64,000 nucleotides of DNA from Sneathiella sp. P13V-1 (GTDB taxonomy: Bacteria; Pseudomonadota; Alphaproteobacteria; Sneathiellales; Sneathiellaceae): the NCBI RefSeq assembly GCF_015143595.1, contig NZ_WYEU01000003.1:372001-436000 (forward strand), given 5' to 3'. Under the pieces are notes generated by a model. The model saw only the letters and a list, made by a program, of their open reading frames with translations, was not told the origin of the DNA and did not search any database. Made by a program: the position numbers and the translations under genes. Of the stretch, positions 9,870-19,438 are shown in pieces. The stretch's first letter is position 1, and each line of letters begins with the position of its first letter.

Positions 9870-9886
9870 ATATCTAATATAGATAT
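9870..9886. promoter_or_regulatory. 7-3-7 inverted repeat before xdhA
   Basis: ATATCTA-ATA-TAGATAT is a perfect inverted repeat ending 17 bases before the xdhA ATG, in the 93-base uraH-xdhA gap. It overlaps the most promoter-like AT-rich sequence of that gap. It could be an operator of a second regulator or of the xdh promoter; it does not match the TTGTATACAA motif upstream of uraH. Confidence 0.35.
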
Positions 9887-9903
9887 TTGTTGGCGGCGAA
9901 AGA

Positions 9904-11367
9904 ATGCGAGACACCATCAAGTTTGTCAGAAACGGGAAAATTCAGGAGTTGGAGAATGTTGATCCAACCCACACCCTGCTGAATTACTTGAGATATGATG
10001 CGGGAGACACCGGCACCAAAGAAGGATGCGCGGAAGGTGACTGTGGTGCCTGTACCGTTCTGGTTGGTGAACTTGTCGGGGATGAAATTCTCTACAGCGC
10101 GGTCAATTCCTGCATTCAGTTCTTACCGATGCTAGATGGCAAAGAGATTGTCACCGTTGAAGATATCGCAAACGATCCTTCCAAACCGCATCCGGTTCAA
10201 TCCGCCATGGTGGAGGCGAACGCAACGCAGTGCGGTTTCTGCACACCAGGATTTGTCATGTCGCTTGTTGCAGAACGTCACGGCGCCAACCGTGCGGACG
10301 TTTCTGGCCTCAACGATGTTTTGGCGGGCAACCTCTGCCGCTGCACAGGTTACGGCACCATTCTGGACGCAGCCCAAAAAGCGGCCGCCAATGAGGAAGC
10401 AGATATTCTCGACGCCAGAGAAGACCAAACAGTTGATCTTCTTAAAAGTCTGGTCGCTGAAGATATGCTCGCGGTGGATACTGAAGGATATAAATTCTAC
10501 GCGCCAACCACCGAGGCGGAACTGGAAGATCTTCTCTCCCAACACCCAACTGCAACCATCCTTGCGGGCGCGACAGATGTCGGGCTTTGGGTCACCAAAC
10601 AACATCGTGACCTGCCAATCATCATTTACCTTGGCAAGATTGAAAGCCTGCAGGAACTTAGCGTCTCTGATGACAGCCTAACCATCGGCGCAGGTGTCAC
10701 CTACAGCGATGCACACAGCACGCTCACAGAATATGATGCAGACCTTGGGGAATTGGTGCGCCGCATTGCGTCCACCCAGATCAGAAATTCAGGTACCATT
10801 GGTGGCAACATCGCAAATGGCTCCCCCATCGGGGATATGCCGCCCGCACTCATTGCCCTTGGTGCAACATTGGTACTGGGATCAAGGGAAGGGGAGCGAA
10901 GCCTGCCCCTTGAGGATTTCTTCATTGAATATGGAAAGCAGGACCGCCGCCCCGACGAATATGTAAAACGCATCATCCTGCCTTCGAAAGAAGCGGACCA
11001 GTCTTTCGCCACATACAAAATCTCAAAACGGTTTGATCAGGATATTTCCGCTGTTTGCGCGGCTTTCAGTGTCATTATCGAAGATGGCACCGTCCAAAAT
11101 GCACGCATTTGCTATGGCGGCATGGCGGGGACGCCAGCGCGGGCTGGCGGCGCCGAAAAAACACTCATTGGTCAGGAATGGACATTGCAAACTGTTGGGG
11201 AAGCAATGGCCGAGATGGCGAACGATTACACGCCCCTAACCGACATGCGGGCAAGCGATGATTACCGAATGCAGGTGGCACAAAACCTTCTGATGAAATT
11301 CTTCATTGAAAGCACAGATGCCAAAGCCAAAACCCGCATCCTTGGGGAGGAAGCTGCCAATGCGTAA
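9904..11367 (+). CDS. xdhA: xanthine dehydrogenase small subunit XdhA (2Fe-2S, FAD)
   Basis: Electron-transfer subunit of xanthine dehydrogenase, 487 aa, oxidising hypoxanthine to xanthine and urate together with XdhB. The plant-ferredoxin-type [2Fe-2S] cluster is held by C42, C47, C50 and C70. The second cluster is held by C110, C113, C145 and C147 (CGFCTPGF and NLCRCTGY). The FAD-binding domain follows (about 190-370, with LAGATDVGLWVTK and STQIRNSGTIGGNIANGSPIGD), then the CO-dehydrogenase flavoprotein C-terminal domain. Its stop overlaps the xdhB start by eight bases, giving translational coupling in a 1:1 complex. Confidence 0.96.
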   Translation: MRDTIKFVRNGKIQELENVDPTHTLLNYLRYDAGDTGTKEGCAEGDCGACTVLVGELVGDEILYSAVNSCIQFLPMLDGKEIVTVEDIANDPSKPHPVQSAMVEANATQCGFCTPGFVMSLVAERHGANRADVSGLNDVLAGNLCRCTGYGTILDAAQKAAANEEADILDAREDQTVDLLKSLVAEDMLAVDTEGYKFYAPTTEAELEDLLSQHPTATILAGATDVGLWVTKQHRDLPIIIYLGKIESLQELSVSDDSLTIGAGVTYSDAHSTLTEYDADLGELVRRIASTQIRNSGTIGGNIANGSPIGDMPPALIALGATLVLGSREGERSLPLEDFFIEYGKQDRRPDEYVKRIILPSKEADQSFATYKISKRFDQDISAVCAAFSVIIEDGTVQNARICYGGMAGTPARAGGAEKTLIGQEWTLQTVGEAMAEMANDYTPLTDMRASDDYRMQVAQNLLMKFFIESTDAKAKTRILGEEAANA

Positions 11368-13684
11368 TCCGATCCCAAGCAGAACAGAAATCCGCGGTAA
11401 AGTTCACAAAAACCACACTCACGACAGCGCCATGAAACAGGTGATGGGCGGCGCGCAGTATATTGATGATCTGCCAGAGGCCAAAGATCTACTGCATATG
11501 TATGTGGCGCAAAGCACCGAAGCCCATGCCCGCATCACAAAAATGGATCTATCTGCTGTTAAAGCTGCCTCGGATGTCGTCGCTGTTTATGCTGCTGAGG
11601 ATGTGCCGGGTATCAATGACGCCTCCCCTGTTGCGGGTGATGATCCTGTTTTTGCGGAAGGTCTTGTTGAATATGTGGGACAGCCACTCTTTGCAGTTGC
11701 CGCAGAAAGCCTGGAAGCCGCACGAAAAGCGGCCTCCTTTGCCGTTATTGAGTACGACACCTTACCAGCGCTCATAACAGTTGATGACGCGATGGCAGCG
11801 AAATCTTTCGTGATGCCCAGCCGCACGTTGGAGCGCGGAGACCTAGACACCGCCATTAAAAGCGCAGCCCATCAGATCAAGGGGCGTATGGAAATTGGCG
11901 GTCAGGATCATTTCTATCTGGAAGGTCATGTGGCTCTTGCCACCCCTCGCGAAGATGGGGATGTTCACGTCTACAGCTCTACCCAGCACCCAACAGAAGT
12001 TCAACATAACGTTGCCAAATTCCTCGATGTGCCAGACCATTCGGTCACCGTCGAAGTTCGCCGCATGGGCGGTGGTTTTGGTGGCAAGGAAACGCAAGGG
12101 GCGTGGTTTGCTGCAATGACAGCGCTGGCGGCAACGCAAACAGGACGTCCCGCCAAACTGCGTCTCGATCGTGATGACGATATGGTTATGACGGGCAAGC
12201 GCCATGATTTCGTTGTGGATTACCGCGCGGGCTTTGACGATGACGGACGACTCAGCGGTGTTGAATATACATTTGCGTCCCGTTGTGGTCGTAGCGCGGA
12301 TTTGTCTGCAGCGATTAACGATCGCACCATTTTCCACGCGGATAACGCCTACTTCATGGAAAATATCCGTGTCATCTCCCACCGCTGCAAAACCCATACG
12401 GTTTCCAACACAGCCTTTCGAGGTTTTGGCGGACCGCAAGGGATGGTGGCCGCAGAACGTCTTATGGATAAAATCGCCCATAAGCTTGGCAAGGATCCAC
12501 TAGAGGTTCGAAAAGCCAATCTTTATGGCAAGGAAGACCGCAATGTCACGCCGTACCATATGACGGTGGAAGACAATATTGCCCCGGAATTAATGGCGGA
12601 ATTGGAAGCATCGTCCGACTACCAAAAACGCCGTGCCGATATCCGTGCCTTCAATGCAGCAAACCCGTATCTTAAAAAAGGTATTTCCCTCACCCCTGTG
12701 AAGTTTGGGATCTCCTTTACAACTACTTTCCTTAATCAGGCGGGTGCCCTGCTCCATGTGTATACCGATGGCAGTGTCATGTTGAACCATGGCGGCACCG
12801 AGATGGGGCAAGGCCTGTTTATCAAAGTGGCGCAGGTTGTGGCGGAAACTCTGCAAATTGATATTGAGCGGGTTAAAATCACATCGACCTCTACGGATAA
12901 AGTGCCAAATACATCTGCAACTGCAGCCTCTTCCGGATCAGATATGAACGGTAAAGCCGCAGAAGCGGCGGCACTCAAAATCAAAGAACGTCTGATCAAA
13001 TTTGCCATGTCTCATTTTGAGGTGGCGCGTGAAGATATTTCATTCCTGCCGAACCGGGTCAAAATTGGCGAGCAAGAAATGAGTTTCGCGGAATTTGTGC
13101 GTCTGGCTTATCTCAACCGAATTTCCTTATCCGCCACTGGCTTCTACAAAACGCCCAAAATCCACTATGATGCTGAAAACTATTCAGGGCGGCCCTTCTA
13201 CTACTTCGCTTACGGTGCCGCGGTTTCAGAAGCCCTCATTGATACGCTGACAGGCGAAAGTAAAATTACCCGCGTGGATATCCTCCACGACACAGGCAAA
13301 AGCCTAAACCCGGCCATTGACCTTGGGCAGATTGAAGGCGGCTATATTCAAGGCATGGGATGGCTGACCACAGAAGAGCTTGTATTTGATGACAGCGGTA
13401 ACCTCCGCACCCATGCGCCATCCACCTACAAGATCCCGACATGCAGTGACCGCCCGGCTATCTTCAATATGTCCCTTTATGAAAAAGGCGAAAATGTAGA
13501 AGACAGCATCCACAAATCCAAAGCGGTGGGGGAACCCCCCTTTATGTTGGCAATTTCGGCGTTTAATGCCATTGCGGATGCCGTCAGCAGCGTGTCAGAT
13601 TATGAGACTTACCCCGATTTGAACGCCCCTGCGACGCCAGAAAATATCTTGCGGGCCATTTCAGATCTCAACGGGAAAGAATAA
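11360..13684 (+). CDS. xdhB: xanthine dehydrogenase large subunit XdhB (molybdopterin)
   Basis: Molybdenum-cofactor subunit of xanthine dehydrogenase, 774 aa. Visible Mo-site motifs are GGGFGGKE, FRGFGGPQG (its Arg corresponds to the substrate-positioning Arg of the Rhodobacter enzyme), GTEMGQGL and VGEPPFML, whose Glu (about residue 725) is the catalytic base. The ATG at 11360 has a strong GGGGAGG site in the end of xdhA and overlaps its stop; an in-frame earlier start would run 18 residues into xdhA. Activity requires a terminal sulfido ligand on Mo, which fits xdhC immediately downstream and the desulfurase gene at 20.5 kb. Confidence 0.96.
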   Translation: MRNPIPSRTEIRGKVHKNHTHDSAMKQVMGGAQYIDDLPEAKDLLHMYVAQSTEAHARITKMDLSAVKAASDVVAVYAAEDVPGINDASPVAGDDPVFAEGLVEYVGQPLFAVAAESLEAARKAASFAVIEYDTLPALITVDDAMAAKSFVMPSRTLERGDLDTAIKSAAHQIKGRMEIGGQDHFYLEGHVALATPREDGDVHVYSSTQHPTEVQHNVAKFLDVPDHSVTVEVRRMGGGFGGKETQGAWFAAMTALAATQTGRPAKLRLDRDDDMVMTGKRHDFVVDYRAGFDDDGRLSGVEYTFASRCGRSADLSAAINDRTIFHADNAYFMENIRVISHRCKTHTVSNTAFRGFGGPQGMVAAERLMDKIAHKLGKDPLEVRKANLYGKEDRNVTPYHMTVEDNIAPELMAELEASSDYQKRRADIRAFNAANPYLKKGISLTPVKFGISFTTTFLNQAGALLHVYTDGSVMLNHGGTEMGQGLFIKVAQVVAETLQIDIERVKITSTSTDKVPNTSATAASSGSDMNGKAAEAAALKIKERLIKFAMSHFEVAREDISFLPNRVKIGEQEMSFAEFVRLAYLNRISLSATGFYKTPKIHYDAENYSGRPFYYFAYGAAVSEALIDTLTGESKITRVDILHDTGKSLNPAIDLGQIEGGYIQGMGWLTTEELVFDDSGNLRTHAPSTYKIPTCSDRPAIFNMSLYEKGENVEDSIHKSKAVGEPPFMLAISAFNAIADAVSSVSDYETYPDLNAPATPENILRAISDLNGKE

Positions 13685-13688
13685 ACAC

Positions 13689-14714
13689 GTGAATGATTGG
13701 CACGACATAAAAACAAAGCTGGAAGAGTGGGATTGCCCCGCTCTCTTAGTAACTGTTTTACGTGCCGACGGGTCTACGCCTCGGGAAGCCGGGACCCATA
13801 TGCTGGTTAGTGCCACCCAATTGGCAGGTACTATTGGGGGCGGCCGGTTGGAGCAATTGGCCATCGAACGGTGCAGAGAGTTACTGAAAAGCGGCACCGC
13901 CCATTCAGAGAAACTGTCTCTCCCCTTAGGTCCAGAACTGGCACAATGTTGCGGTGGGTATGTGGAACTGGCCATTTACACCATTTCATCACAAGCAATT
14001 ATTCCGTCAGAAAAAGTGGTCCTAACCTGGCAAAATGAGGATCTGAGCATTCAGTTTTTATCTGAGCAGGAATTATCAGAGTTGGATACAAAACAAACTC
14101 AGAACTCCCTCGAGCAAGATTACCGTCGATACGACTTTACCCTTGCCCTTTATGGAGCCGGACATGTGGGTAAGGCGATCGTCAACATTCTTGCTCCGCT
14201 TCCTTGTAAAATCATTTGGGTTGATACCCGATCAGAAGAATTTCCTGCTGAAACAGCCGATAATGTTGAGAAAATAATCTGCCGGGATCCAGCAGCCGTT
14301 GCTACTGACATTGAGCAAGGTGCATTGCACCTGATCATGACACATAGTCATCGGCAGGATTACGACATTGTTCGCAATCTACTGGAAAAAAGTACTTTTC
14401 AGTATGCAGGGCTGATCGGATCAAAAACCAAATGGGCGCGATTCAGAAAAAGATTGCTGCGCGAGGGGGTTTCCGAAAACGAGATCAACAGGATTACCAG
14501 TCCTATCGGACAACCTGCACTGAAGGGGAAACATCCAACAGAAATCGCGATTTCCGTAGCTGCAGACATACTTATTCGCATATCTGAAAGAAATCATGTC
14601 GCAAACAATGACAACATGACAGACAATCAGGTCGAAAAAAGCCTATCTCTGCAAGCGGATAAAGAGGTAGGAAAACAAAAAGCCGGTGCTATAACAGCAT
14701 CAAAACAGGGATAG
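13689..14714 (+). CDS. xdhC: XdhC molybdenum cofactor insertion chaperone
   Basis: Binds Moco, supports its sulfuration and inserts it into XdhB; it is not part of the final enzyme. The 341-aa protein has the N-terminal XdhC/CoxI domain (CPALLVTVLRADGSTPREAGTHMLV, IGGGRLEQLA) and a C-terminal Rossmann-like domain (LYGAGHVGKAIVNIL, IMTHSHRQDYDIV, GLIGSKTKWARFRKRL). It starts with GTG, four bases after the xdhB stop. The last 40 or so residues (after ADILIRI) are polar and unlike the rest of the family, a lineage-specific tail. Confidence 0.94.
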   Translation: MNDWHDIKTKLEEWDCPALLVTVLRADGSTPREAGTHMLVSATQLAGTIGGGRLEQLAIERCRELLKSGTAHSEKLSLPLGPELAQCCGGYVELAIYTISSQAIIPSEKVVLTWQNEDLSIQFLSEQELSELDTKQTQNSLEQDYRRYDFTLALYGAGHVGKAIVNILAPLPCKIIWVDTRSEEFPAETADNVEKIICRDPAAVATDIEQGALHLIMTHSHRQDYDIVRNLLEKSTFQYAGLIGSKTKWARFRKRLLREGVSENEINRITSPIGQPALKGKHPTEIAISVAADILIRISERNHVANNDNMTDNQVEKSLSLQADKEVGKQKAGAITASKQG

Positions 14715-14744
14715 TAATGGTGTTTGGATTGGGAGAGGGTCTCG

Positions 14745-16301
14745 ATGGATAATGTTGGGGGAGTGACGCCCAGATTGTCACTGGCGGGGATCACAAAAGC
14801 ATATCCCGGCGTTCTGGCAAATGATGATATTCATCTGAATATTCTACCGGGTGAAATTCATGCTTTGCTTGGGGAAAATGGCGCCGGTAAAAGTACGCTT
14901 GTAAAAATCATTTACGGTGTCCTTAAAGCCGATAGCGGGACAATTGCCTGGGAAGGCAAACAGATGGAAATTGCCAGCCCGCAAGCTGCCCGCAAACTCG
15001 GGATCGGCATGATTTTCCAGCATTTTTCCCTGTTCGAAGCCATGACGGTCACAGAGAATATTGCCCTTGGTATGCCTGGCAGACAAAATATGGCGGCACT
15101 GGCAAAACGAATTGTCGAAGTGTCCGAAAAATATGGATTGCCCCTGCAACCAGACCGCCATGTACACACTCTGTCGGTGGGTGAAAAACAGCGTATTGAA
15201 ATCGTTCGCTGCCTTTTGCAGGATCCCAAACTTCTGATCATGGATGAACCCACATCGGTTCTGACACCGCAAGAAGCGGAAACCATGTTCAAAACTCTCC
15301 GTAGGCTTGCAGAAGAAGGTGTGTCTATTCTCTACATCAGTCACAAACTGGATGAGATCAAAGCGCTCTGCCATAAGGCGACAATCCTTCGGGGTGGCCG
15401 ATATATTGCGGAATGTGATCCAACACAGGAAACCGCGAAAAGCCTGGCCGAGATGATGATCGGCACCAACCTGACACCACCGCGTCATACGGACAATGAC
15501 AAACGCGGCGCAATTAAACTCAAAGCCCATAACATGTCATTGGACACGGATGATCAGTTCGGCGTCGATCTGAACCTGATTAATTTTGAATTGCGCCGCG
15601 GCGAAATCCTGGGGATCGCCGGTGTTGCGGGTAACGGCCAAGTGGAACTTCTGCAGGCTTTGAGCGGCGAACGCACGCTCCCCAACGGGGATGAACTGTT
15701 ACTGGATGGTCAGGCAATTGGCCATTTGGGACCGGTGGACCGCCGCAACAAAAAAATCTCTTTCGTTCCAGAAGATCGCTTAGGGCATGGCTCTGTTCCT
15801 GATATGTCATTGGTAGACAACGCTTTTTTGAGCGCATATCGCACCAAAGGGCTTCTCTCCAGCGGTTTGATTAACACACCAAAGACCACAAGATTTGCCG
15901 AAGATATTGTAAAAGCATTTGATGTGCGCACGGCTGGTGTCGATCACACCGCAGGAAGCCTCTCAGGAGGTAACCTGCAAAAATTTATCGTTGGCCGTGA
16001 AATGATGCAGGATCCTGAACTTATCATCATTGCTCATCCGACGTGGGGTGTTGATGCAGGCGCTGCGGCTGCCATTCATCAGGCCATCATTGATCTTGCA
16101 GATAACGGGGCCGCGGTTCTTGTGGTCAGTCAGGATCTGGATGAGCTATTTGCCATCAGCAATCGCATCGCCGTCATTGCGGAAGGGCGTCTTTCTGCAA
16201 GTCGCGATATTGATGAAATTACCATTGAAGAAATAGGCCTTCTCATGGGCGGAACAACGTCAACCGACGCATCGGCACAGGAGGGCGCAACAGTTGCTTA
16301 A
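14745..16301 (+). CDS. BMP-type ABC importer, double ATPase subunit
   Basis: 518-aa ATPase with two ABC domains, as in sugar and nucleoside importers of the RbsA/NupO type. Domain 1 is complete: Walker A GENGAGKS, signature LSVGEKQR, Walker B LLIMDEPT. Domain 2 is degenerate: the P-loop reads GNGQVEL, the signature is LSGGNLQK and the Walker B end is IIAHPTWGVD, so it probably does not hydrolyse ATP, which is usual in this family. The ATG at 14745 has GGGAGAGGG five bases before it; a TTG seven codons earlier is poorer. It lies directly after xdhC and before two permease genes. Confidence 0.93.
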   Translation: MDNVGGVTPRLSLAGITKAYPGVLANDDIHLNILPGEIHALLGENGAGKSTLVKIIYGVLKADSGTIAWEGKQMEIASPQAARKLGIGMIFQHFSLFEAMTVTENIALGMPGRQNMAALAKRIVEVSEKYGLPLQPDRHVHTLSVGEKQRIEIVRCLLQDPKLLIMDEPTSVLTPQEAETMFKTLRRLAEEGVSILYISHKLDEIKALCHKATILRGGRYIAECDPTQETAKSLAEMMIGTNLTPPRHTDNDKRGAIKLKAHNMSLDTDDQFGVDLNLINFELRRGEILGIAGVAGNGQVELLQALSGERTLPNGDELLLDGQAIGHLGPVDRRNKKISFVPEDRLGHGSVPDMSLVDNAFLSAYRTKGLLSSGLINTPKTTRFAEDIVKAFDVRTAGVDHTAGSLSGGNLQKFIVGREMMQDPELIIIAHPTWGVDAGAAAAIHQAIIDLADNGAAVLVVSQDLDELFAISNRIAVIAEGRLSASRDIDEITIEEIGLLMGGTTSTDASAQEGATVA

Positions 16302-17367
16302 AATTGAAAAAAGACCCGAACCGTCGAAATCAATGGTCTATATGACCCCGGTTTACGCCCTGCTTTTGACGATTGCGTCCAGCACCGTTCTCTTTAGCGC
16401 ATTGGGCGTCAGCCCACTGGAAGCGCTGAACAACTTTTTCATTCTTCCAGTAGGGGACACCTACGGAATTACAGAACTGCTTGTGAAGGCAACGCCACTT
16501 ATTTTATGTGCCATTGGCCTTTCCATTGGTTTTCGCGCCAATGTGTGGAATATCGGCGCTGAGGGGCAACTCACCATGGGGGCTATCTTTGGCGGTGGTG
16601 TTTTTATCTACCTCTATGATGTAGACAGCTTCCTCCTTCTGCCTGCCATGATCATAATGGGGGCTGTCGGCGGCGCTTTGTGGGCTGCCATCCCCGCTTT
16701 TTTCAAAACACGGTTTAACGCCAACGAAATTCTTACCAGTTTGATGCTGGTGTATGTCGCGGTTCTGGTTCTCAGCCTCTTAGTCCACGGACCTTGGAGG
16801 GACCCGGACGGATTTAACTTCCCGGAATCCCGTATTTTCAGTGAAGCGGCGACAATGCCCGTTCTATGGGAAGGGACACGCCTTCATTTCGGAACAGTCC
16901 TTGCGCTTGTTGCCGTTCTCGGTGCGTGGTTAATGCTGGCAAAAACTCTGGTGGGTTTTCAAGTCAAGGTTATCGGCGCTGCGCCTCTTGCAGGCTCTTA
17001 CGCTGGATTTAGCCAAAAGAAAATCGTCTGGTTCAGCCTTCTGGTGGGGGGCGGCCTTGCCGGTGTTGCTGGCGTATCAGAAGTCTCTGGCCCCATTGGG
17101 CAACTTCTCCCATCCATTTCACCGGGCTATGGCTTTACCGCTATCATTGTTGCTTTTCTGGGTCGTTTGCATCCTGTCGGGATTGTCTTCGCGGGTCTGT
17201 TGATGGCTCTTACCTATCTTGGCGGCGAAACAGCACAGATCAATCTGGGCCTGCCCGTTGCTGTCACAGGTGTTTTTCAAGGCATGGTCCTGTTCTTCCT
17301 GCTTGCCTGTGATGTTCTTGTAAATTATCGGTTCCGCTTCAAGTCATATGGAAAGGCAGCGTCATGA
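16294..17367 (+). CDS. BMP-type ABC importer permease 1
   Basis: 357-aa inner-membrane permease of the BPD_transp_2 family. It has about nine to ten hydrophobic helices and the family motif GFRANVWNIGAEGQLTMGAIFGGG. The start is TTG, overlapping the ATPase stop by eight bases, with a GGAGGG site nine bases upstream, so translation is coupled. Its stop overlaps the next permease start as ATGA. The pair forms the heterodimeric channel of the importer. Confidence 0.92.
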   Translation: MLKIEKRPEPSKSMVYMTPVYALLLTIASSTVLFSALGVSPLEALNNFFILPVGDTYGITELLVKATPLILCAIGLSIGFRANVWNIGAEGQLTMGAIFGGGVFIYLYDVDSFLLLPAMIIMGAVGGALWAAIPAFFKTRFNANEILTSLMLVYVAVLVLSLLVHGPWRDPDGFNFPESRIFSEAATMPVLWEGTRLHFGTVLALVAVLGAWLMLAKTLVGFQVKVIGAAPLAGSYAGFSQKKIVWFSLLVGGGLAGVAGVSEVSGPIGQLLPSISPGYGFTAIIVAFLGRLHPVGIVFAGLLMALTYLGGETAQINLGLPVAVTGVFQGMVLFFLLACDVLVNYRFRFKSYGKAAS

Positions 17368-18293
17368 GTGGTTTTGAATGGGTCGTCCCCGTTATCCTGA
17401 CGATTATCACCGCTGCAACACCGCTTGTCTTTGCGGCCATCGGTGAATTGGTAACAGAGAAATCTGGCGTCCTAAACCTTGGCGTTGAAGGCATGATGCT
17501 GGTGGGTGCCGTAGCGGCATTTGCGACCGCTACCGTTACCGGCAGTTATCTTCTTGCCATTGCGGCGGCGGCGCTTGCTGGAGCGGCCCTCGCCTTTGTT
17601 TTTGGTATTCTCACCTTGTCCCTGATGGCAAATCAGGTGGCCACAGGCCTTGCCCTGACTTTATTTGGTGTTGGCCTCAGTGCCCTTGCCGGTCAGGGGT
17701 TTGTGGGAGAGCCGGTCAAAGCGCTTGAGAAGCTCAACATCTCAGGTCTGACTGATTTACCGTTTGTGGGCCCTATCTTGTTTGGACAGGATCCTTTGGT
17801 GTACCTGTCCTTTATCATGGTCGCCCTGGTAAGCTGGTTCCTATACAAAACCAAAGGGGGACTGATCCTGCGTGCCGTAGGTGACTCCCACGATGCGGCC
17901 CATTCCATTGGATATTCGGTTATTGGCATTCGGTATCTGGCTGTTTTGTTTGGCGGCGCTATGTCTGGCATTGGCGGGGCATACCTGTCGCTCGCCTACA
18001 CACCAATGTGGGCAGAAAACATGACCGCGGGCCGCGGCTGGATTGCCCTTGCTCTTATTGTTTTTGCCACCTGGAAGCCAGGTCTTGTTTTGATAGGCGC
18101 TTATATGTTCGGCGGCATTACCATTCTTCAATTACATGCTCAGGCGGCGGGTCTGGATCTACCTTCACAGGTTTTATCCATGCTCCCTTATCTGGCGACT
18201 GTAATTGTGCTAGTACTGATTTCAAAAGACGAATCTCGAATTCGCAAACACGCGCCTGCCTGTATCGGAAAGATATTCCATCCAGCGGCATAA
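17364..18293 (+). CDS. BMP-type ABC importer permease 2
   Basis: 309-aa second permease of the importer, BPD_transp_2 family. The conserved segment GELVTEKSGVLNLGVEGMMLVGAVAAF matches the parallel motif in permease 1. It shows eight or more hydrophobic segments, and its short polar end (SRIRKHAPACIG) should be cytoplasmic. It overlaps permease 1 by four bases and lies 40 bases before the binding-protein gene. Confidence 0.92.
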   Translation: MSGFEWVVPVILTIITAATPLVFAAIGELVTEKSGVLNLGVEGMMLVGAVAAFATATVTGSYLLAIAAAALAGAALAFVFGILTLSLMANQVATGLALTLFGVGLSALAGQGFVGEPVKALEKLNISGLTDLPFVGPILFGQDPLVYLSFIMVALVSWFLYKTKGGLILRAVGDSHDAAHSIGYSVIGIRYLAVLFGGAMSGIGGAYLSLAYTPMWAENMTAGRGWIALALIVFATWKPGLVLIGAYMFGGITILQLHAQAAGLDLPSQVLSMLPYLATVIVLVLISKDESRIRKHAPACIGKIFHPAA

Positions 18294-18333
18294 TATTTGC
18301 TTTATCAAAGTTTTTTCGACAGAGGAGAAAAAC

Positions 18334-19416
18334 ATGAAAGTTTCAAAATTTGCAGGCCTGCTTGGCGCAGCCCTCGTTGCAGGTGGCATGCTTGCAAGTG
18401 GCGGTGCAGCAGCTCAAGACAAAATCGGCTTTGTCTATGTTGGTCCAATTGGTGACCATGGCTGGACTTACCGCCATGACATTGGTCGCTTGGCCATCGA
18501 GAAAGAGCTTGGCGATAAAGTAAAAACAACATTTGTTGAAAGCGTCAAAGAAGGCCCAGACAGTGAACGTGTGATCCGCAAAATGGCGGCTGATGGTCAC
18601 AAGCTGATTTTCACAACTTCTTTTGGCTTCATGAACCCAACTGTTAAAGTCGCCAAAGCCTTCCCTAACGTCAAATTTGAGCATGCAACAGGCTACAAAC
18701 AGGCGAAAAACGTCAGCACATATTCTGCACGTTTCTACGAAGGTCGTTATGTGATCGGTAAAATTGCCGGTAAAATGACTAAATCCAACGTCATCGGTTA
18801 CGTTGGCTCCTTCCCAATTCCAGAAGTTGTTCGCGGCATCAACGCAACAGCACTTGCTGCACGCAGTGTAAACCCTGACGTTCAGATCAAAGTAGCTTGG
18901 GTGAACACTTGGTATGATCCAGGTAAAGAAGGCGATGCCGCTAAAGCCCTGATCGACCAAGGCGCTGACATTATTCTGCAGCACACAGACAGCCCAGCTC
19001 CTCTGCAGGTTGCTGAATCCCGCGGTGTATGGGCAGTTGGTCAGGCATCTGACATGAACAAATTTGCGCCAAAAGCCCAACTTACAGCCATTATCGACAA
19101 CTGGGACAAATACTATGTAGAGCGCGCAAAAGCGGCCCTCGACGGCACATGGGAGTCTCAGGACGTTTGGATCGGCCTGAAAGGCAAAATGGTTGAAATC
19201 GCACCATACAACAAAGCAATCCCAGCTGATGTTGTTGCCCTTGCTGAAGAAACACGCAAAGGCATTATGGATGGTTCTATCAAGCCATTTGCAGGTCCAT
19301 TTAACAAACAAGACGGATCTTCCGCAGTGAAAGCCGGTGAAGAACTGGATGACGGCGTCCTTCTTGGCATGGACTGGTATGTTGAAGGCGTTCAAGGCAA
19401 ACTGCCTAAGAACTAA
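18334..19416 (+). CDS. BMP-family solute-binding protein (purine-like substrate)
   Basis: 360-aa periplasmic binding protein of the Bmp/PnrA family with a clear Sec signal peptide (MKVSKFAGLLGAALVAGGMLASGGAAA, cleavage near residue 27). The mature part begins QDKIGFVYVGPIGDHGWTYRHDIG, typical for members that bind nucleosides or purine bases. Location between xdhC and adenine deaminase suggests adenine, hypoxanthine, a purine nucleoside or a related ureide as substrate; the actual ligand cannot be read from the sequence. A GGAG site precedes the ATG, and a strong terminator follows, separating it from the adenine deaminase gene. Confidence 0.92.
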   Translation: MKVSKFAGLLGAALVAGGMLASGGAAAQDKIGFVYVGPIGDHGWTYRHDIGRLAIEKELGDKVKTTFVESVKEGPDSERVIRKMAADGHKLIFTTSFGFMNPTVKVAKAFPNVKFEHATGYKQAKNVSTYSARFYEGRYVIGKIAGKMTKSNVIGYVGSFPIPEVVRGINATALAARSVNPDVQIKVAWVNTWYDPGKEGDAAKALIDQGADIILQHTDSPAPLQVAESRGVWAVGQASDMNKFAPKAQLTAIIDNWDKYYVERAKAALDGTWESQDVWIGLKGKMVEIAPYNKAIPADVVALAEETRKGIMDGSIKPFAGPFNKQDGSSAVKAGEELDDGVLLGMDWYVEGVQGKLPKN

Positions 19417-19438
19417 TTCAATCGTCATCTGAAAACAG

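Noticed and set aside
9811-9903. Purine riboswitch upstream of xdhA
   Set aside because: The leader is only 93 bases, has no three-way-junction pattern and contains only a simple palindrome.
11843-12481. 212-codon open frame antisense to xdhB
   Set aside because: Lies wholly within the molybdopterin subunit gene and shows no protein-like motif.
18343-19428. 361-codon open frame antisense to the BMP binding-protein gene
   Set aside because: Cys-, Phe- and Trp-rich nonsense composition. It mirrors the codon pattern of a well-supported gene and has no family resemblance or ribosome site.
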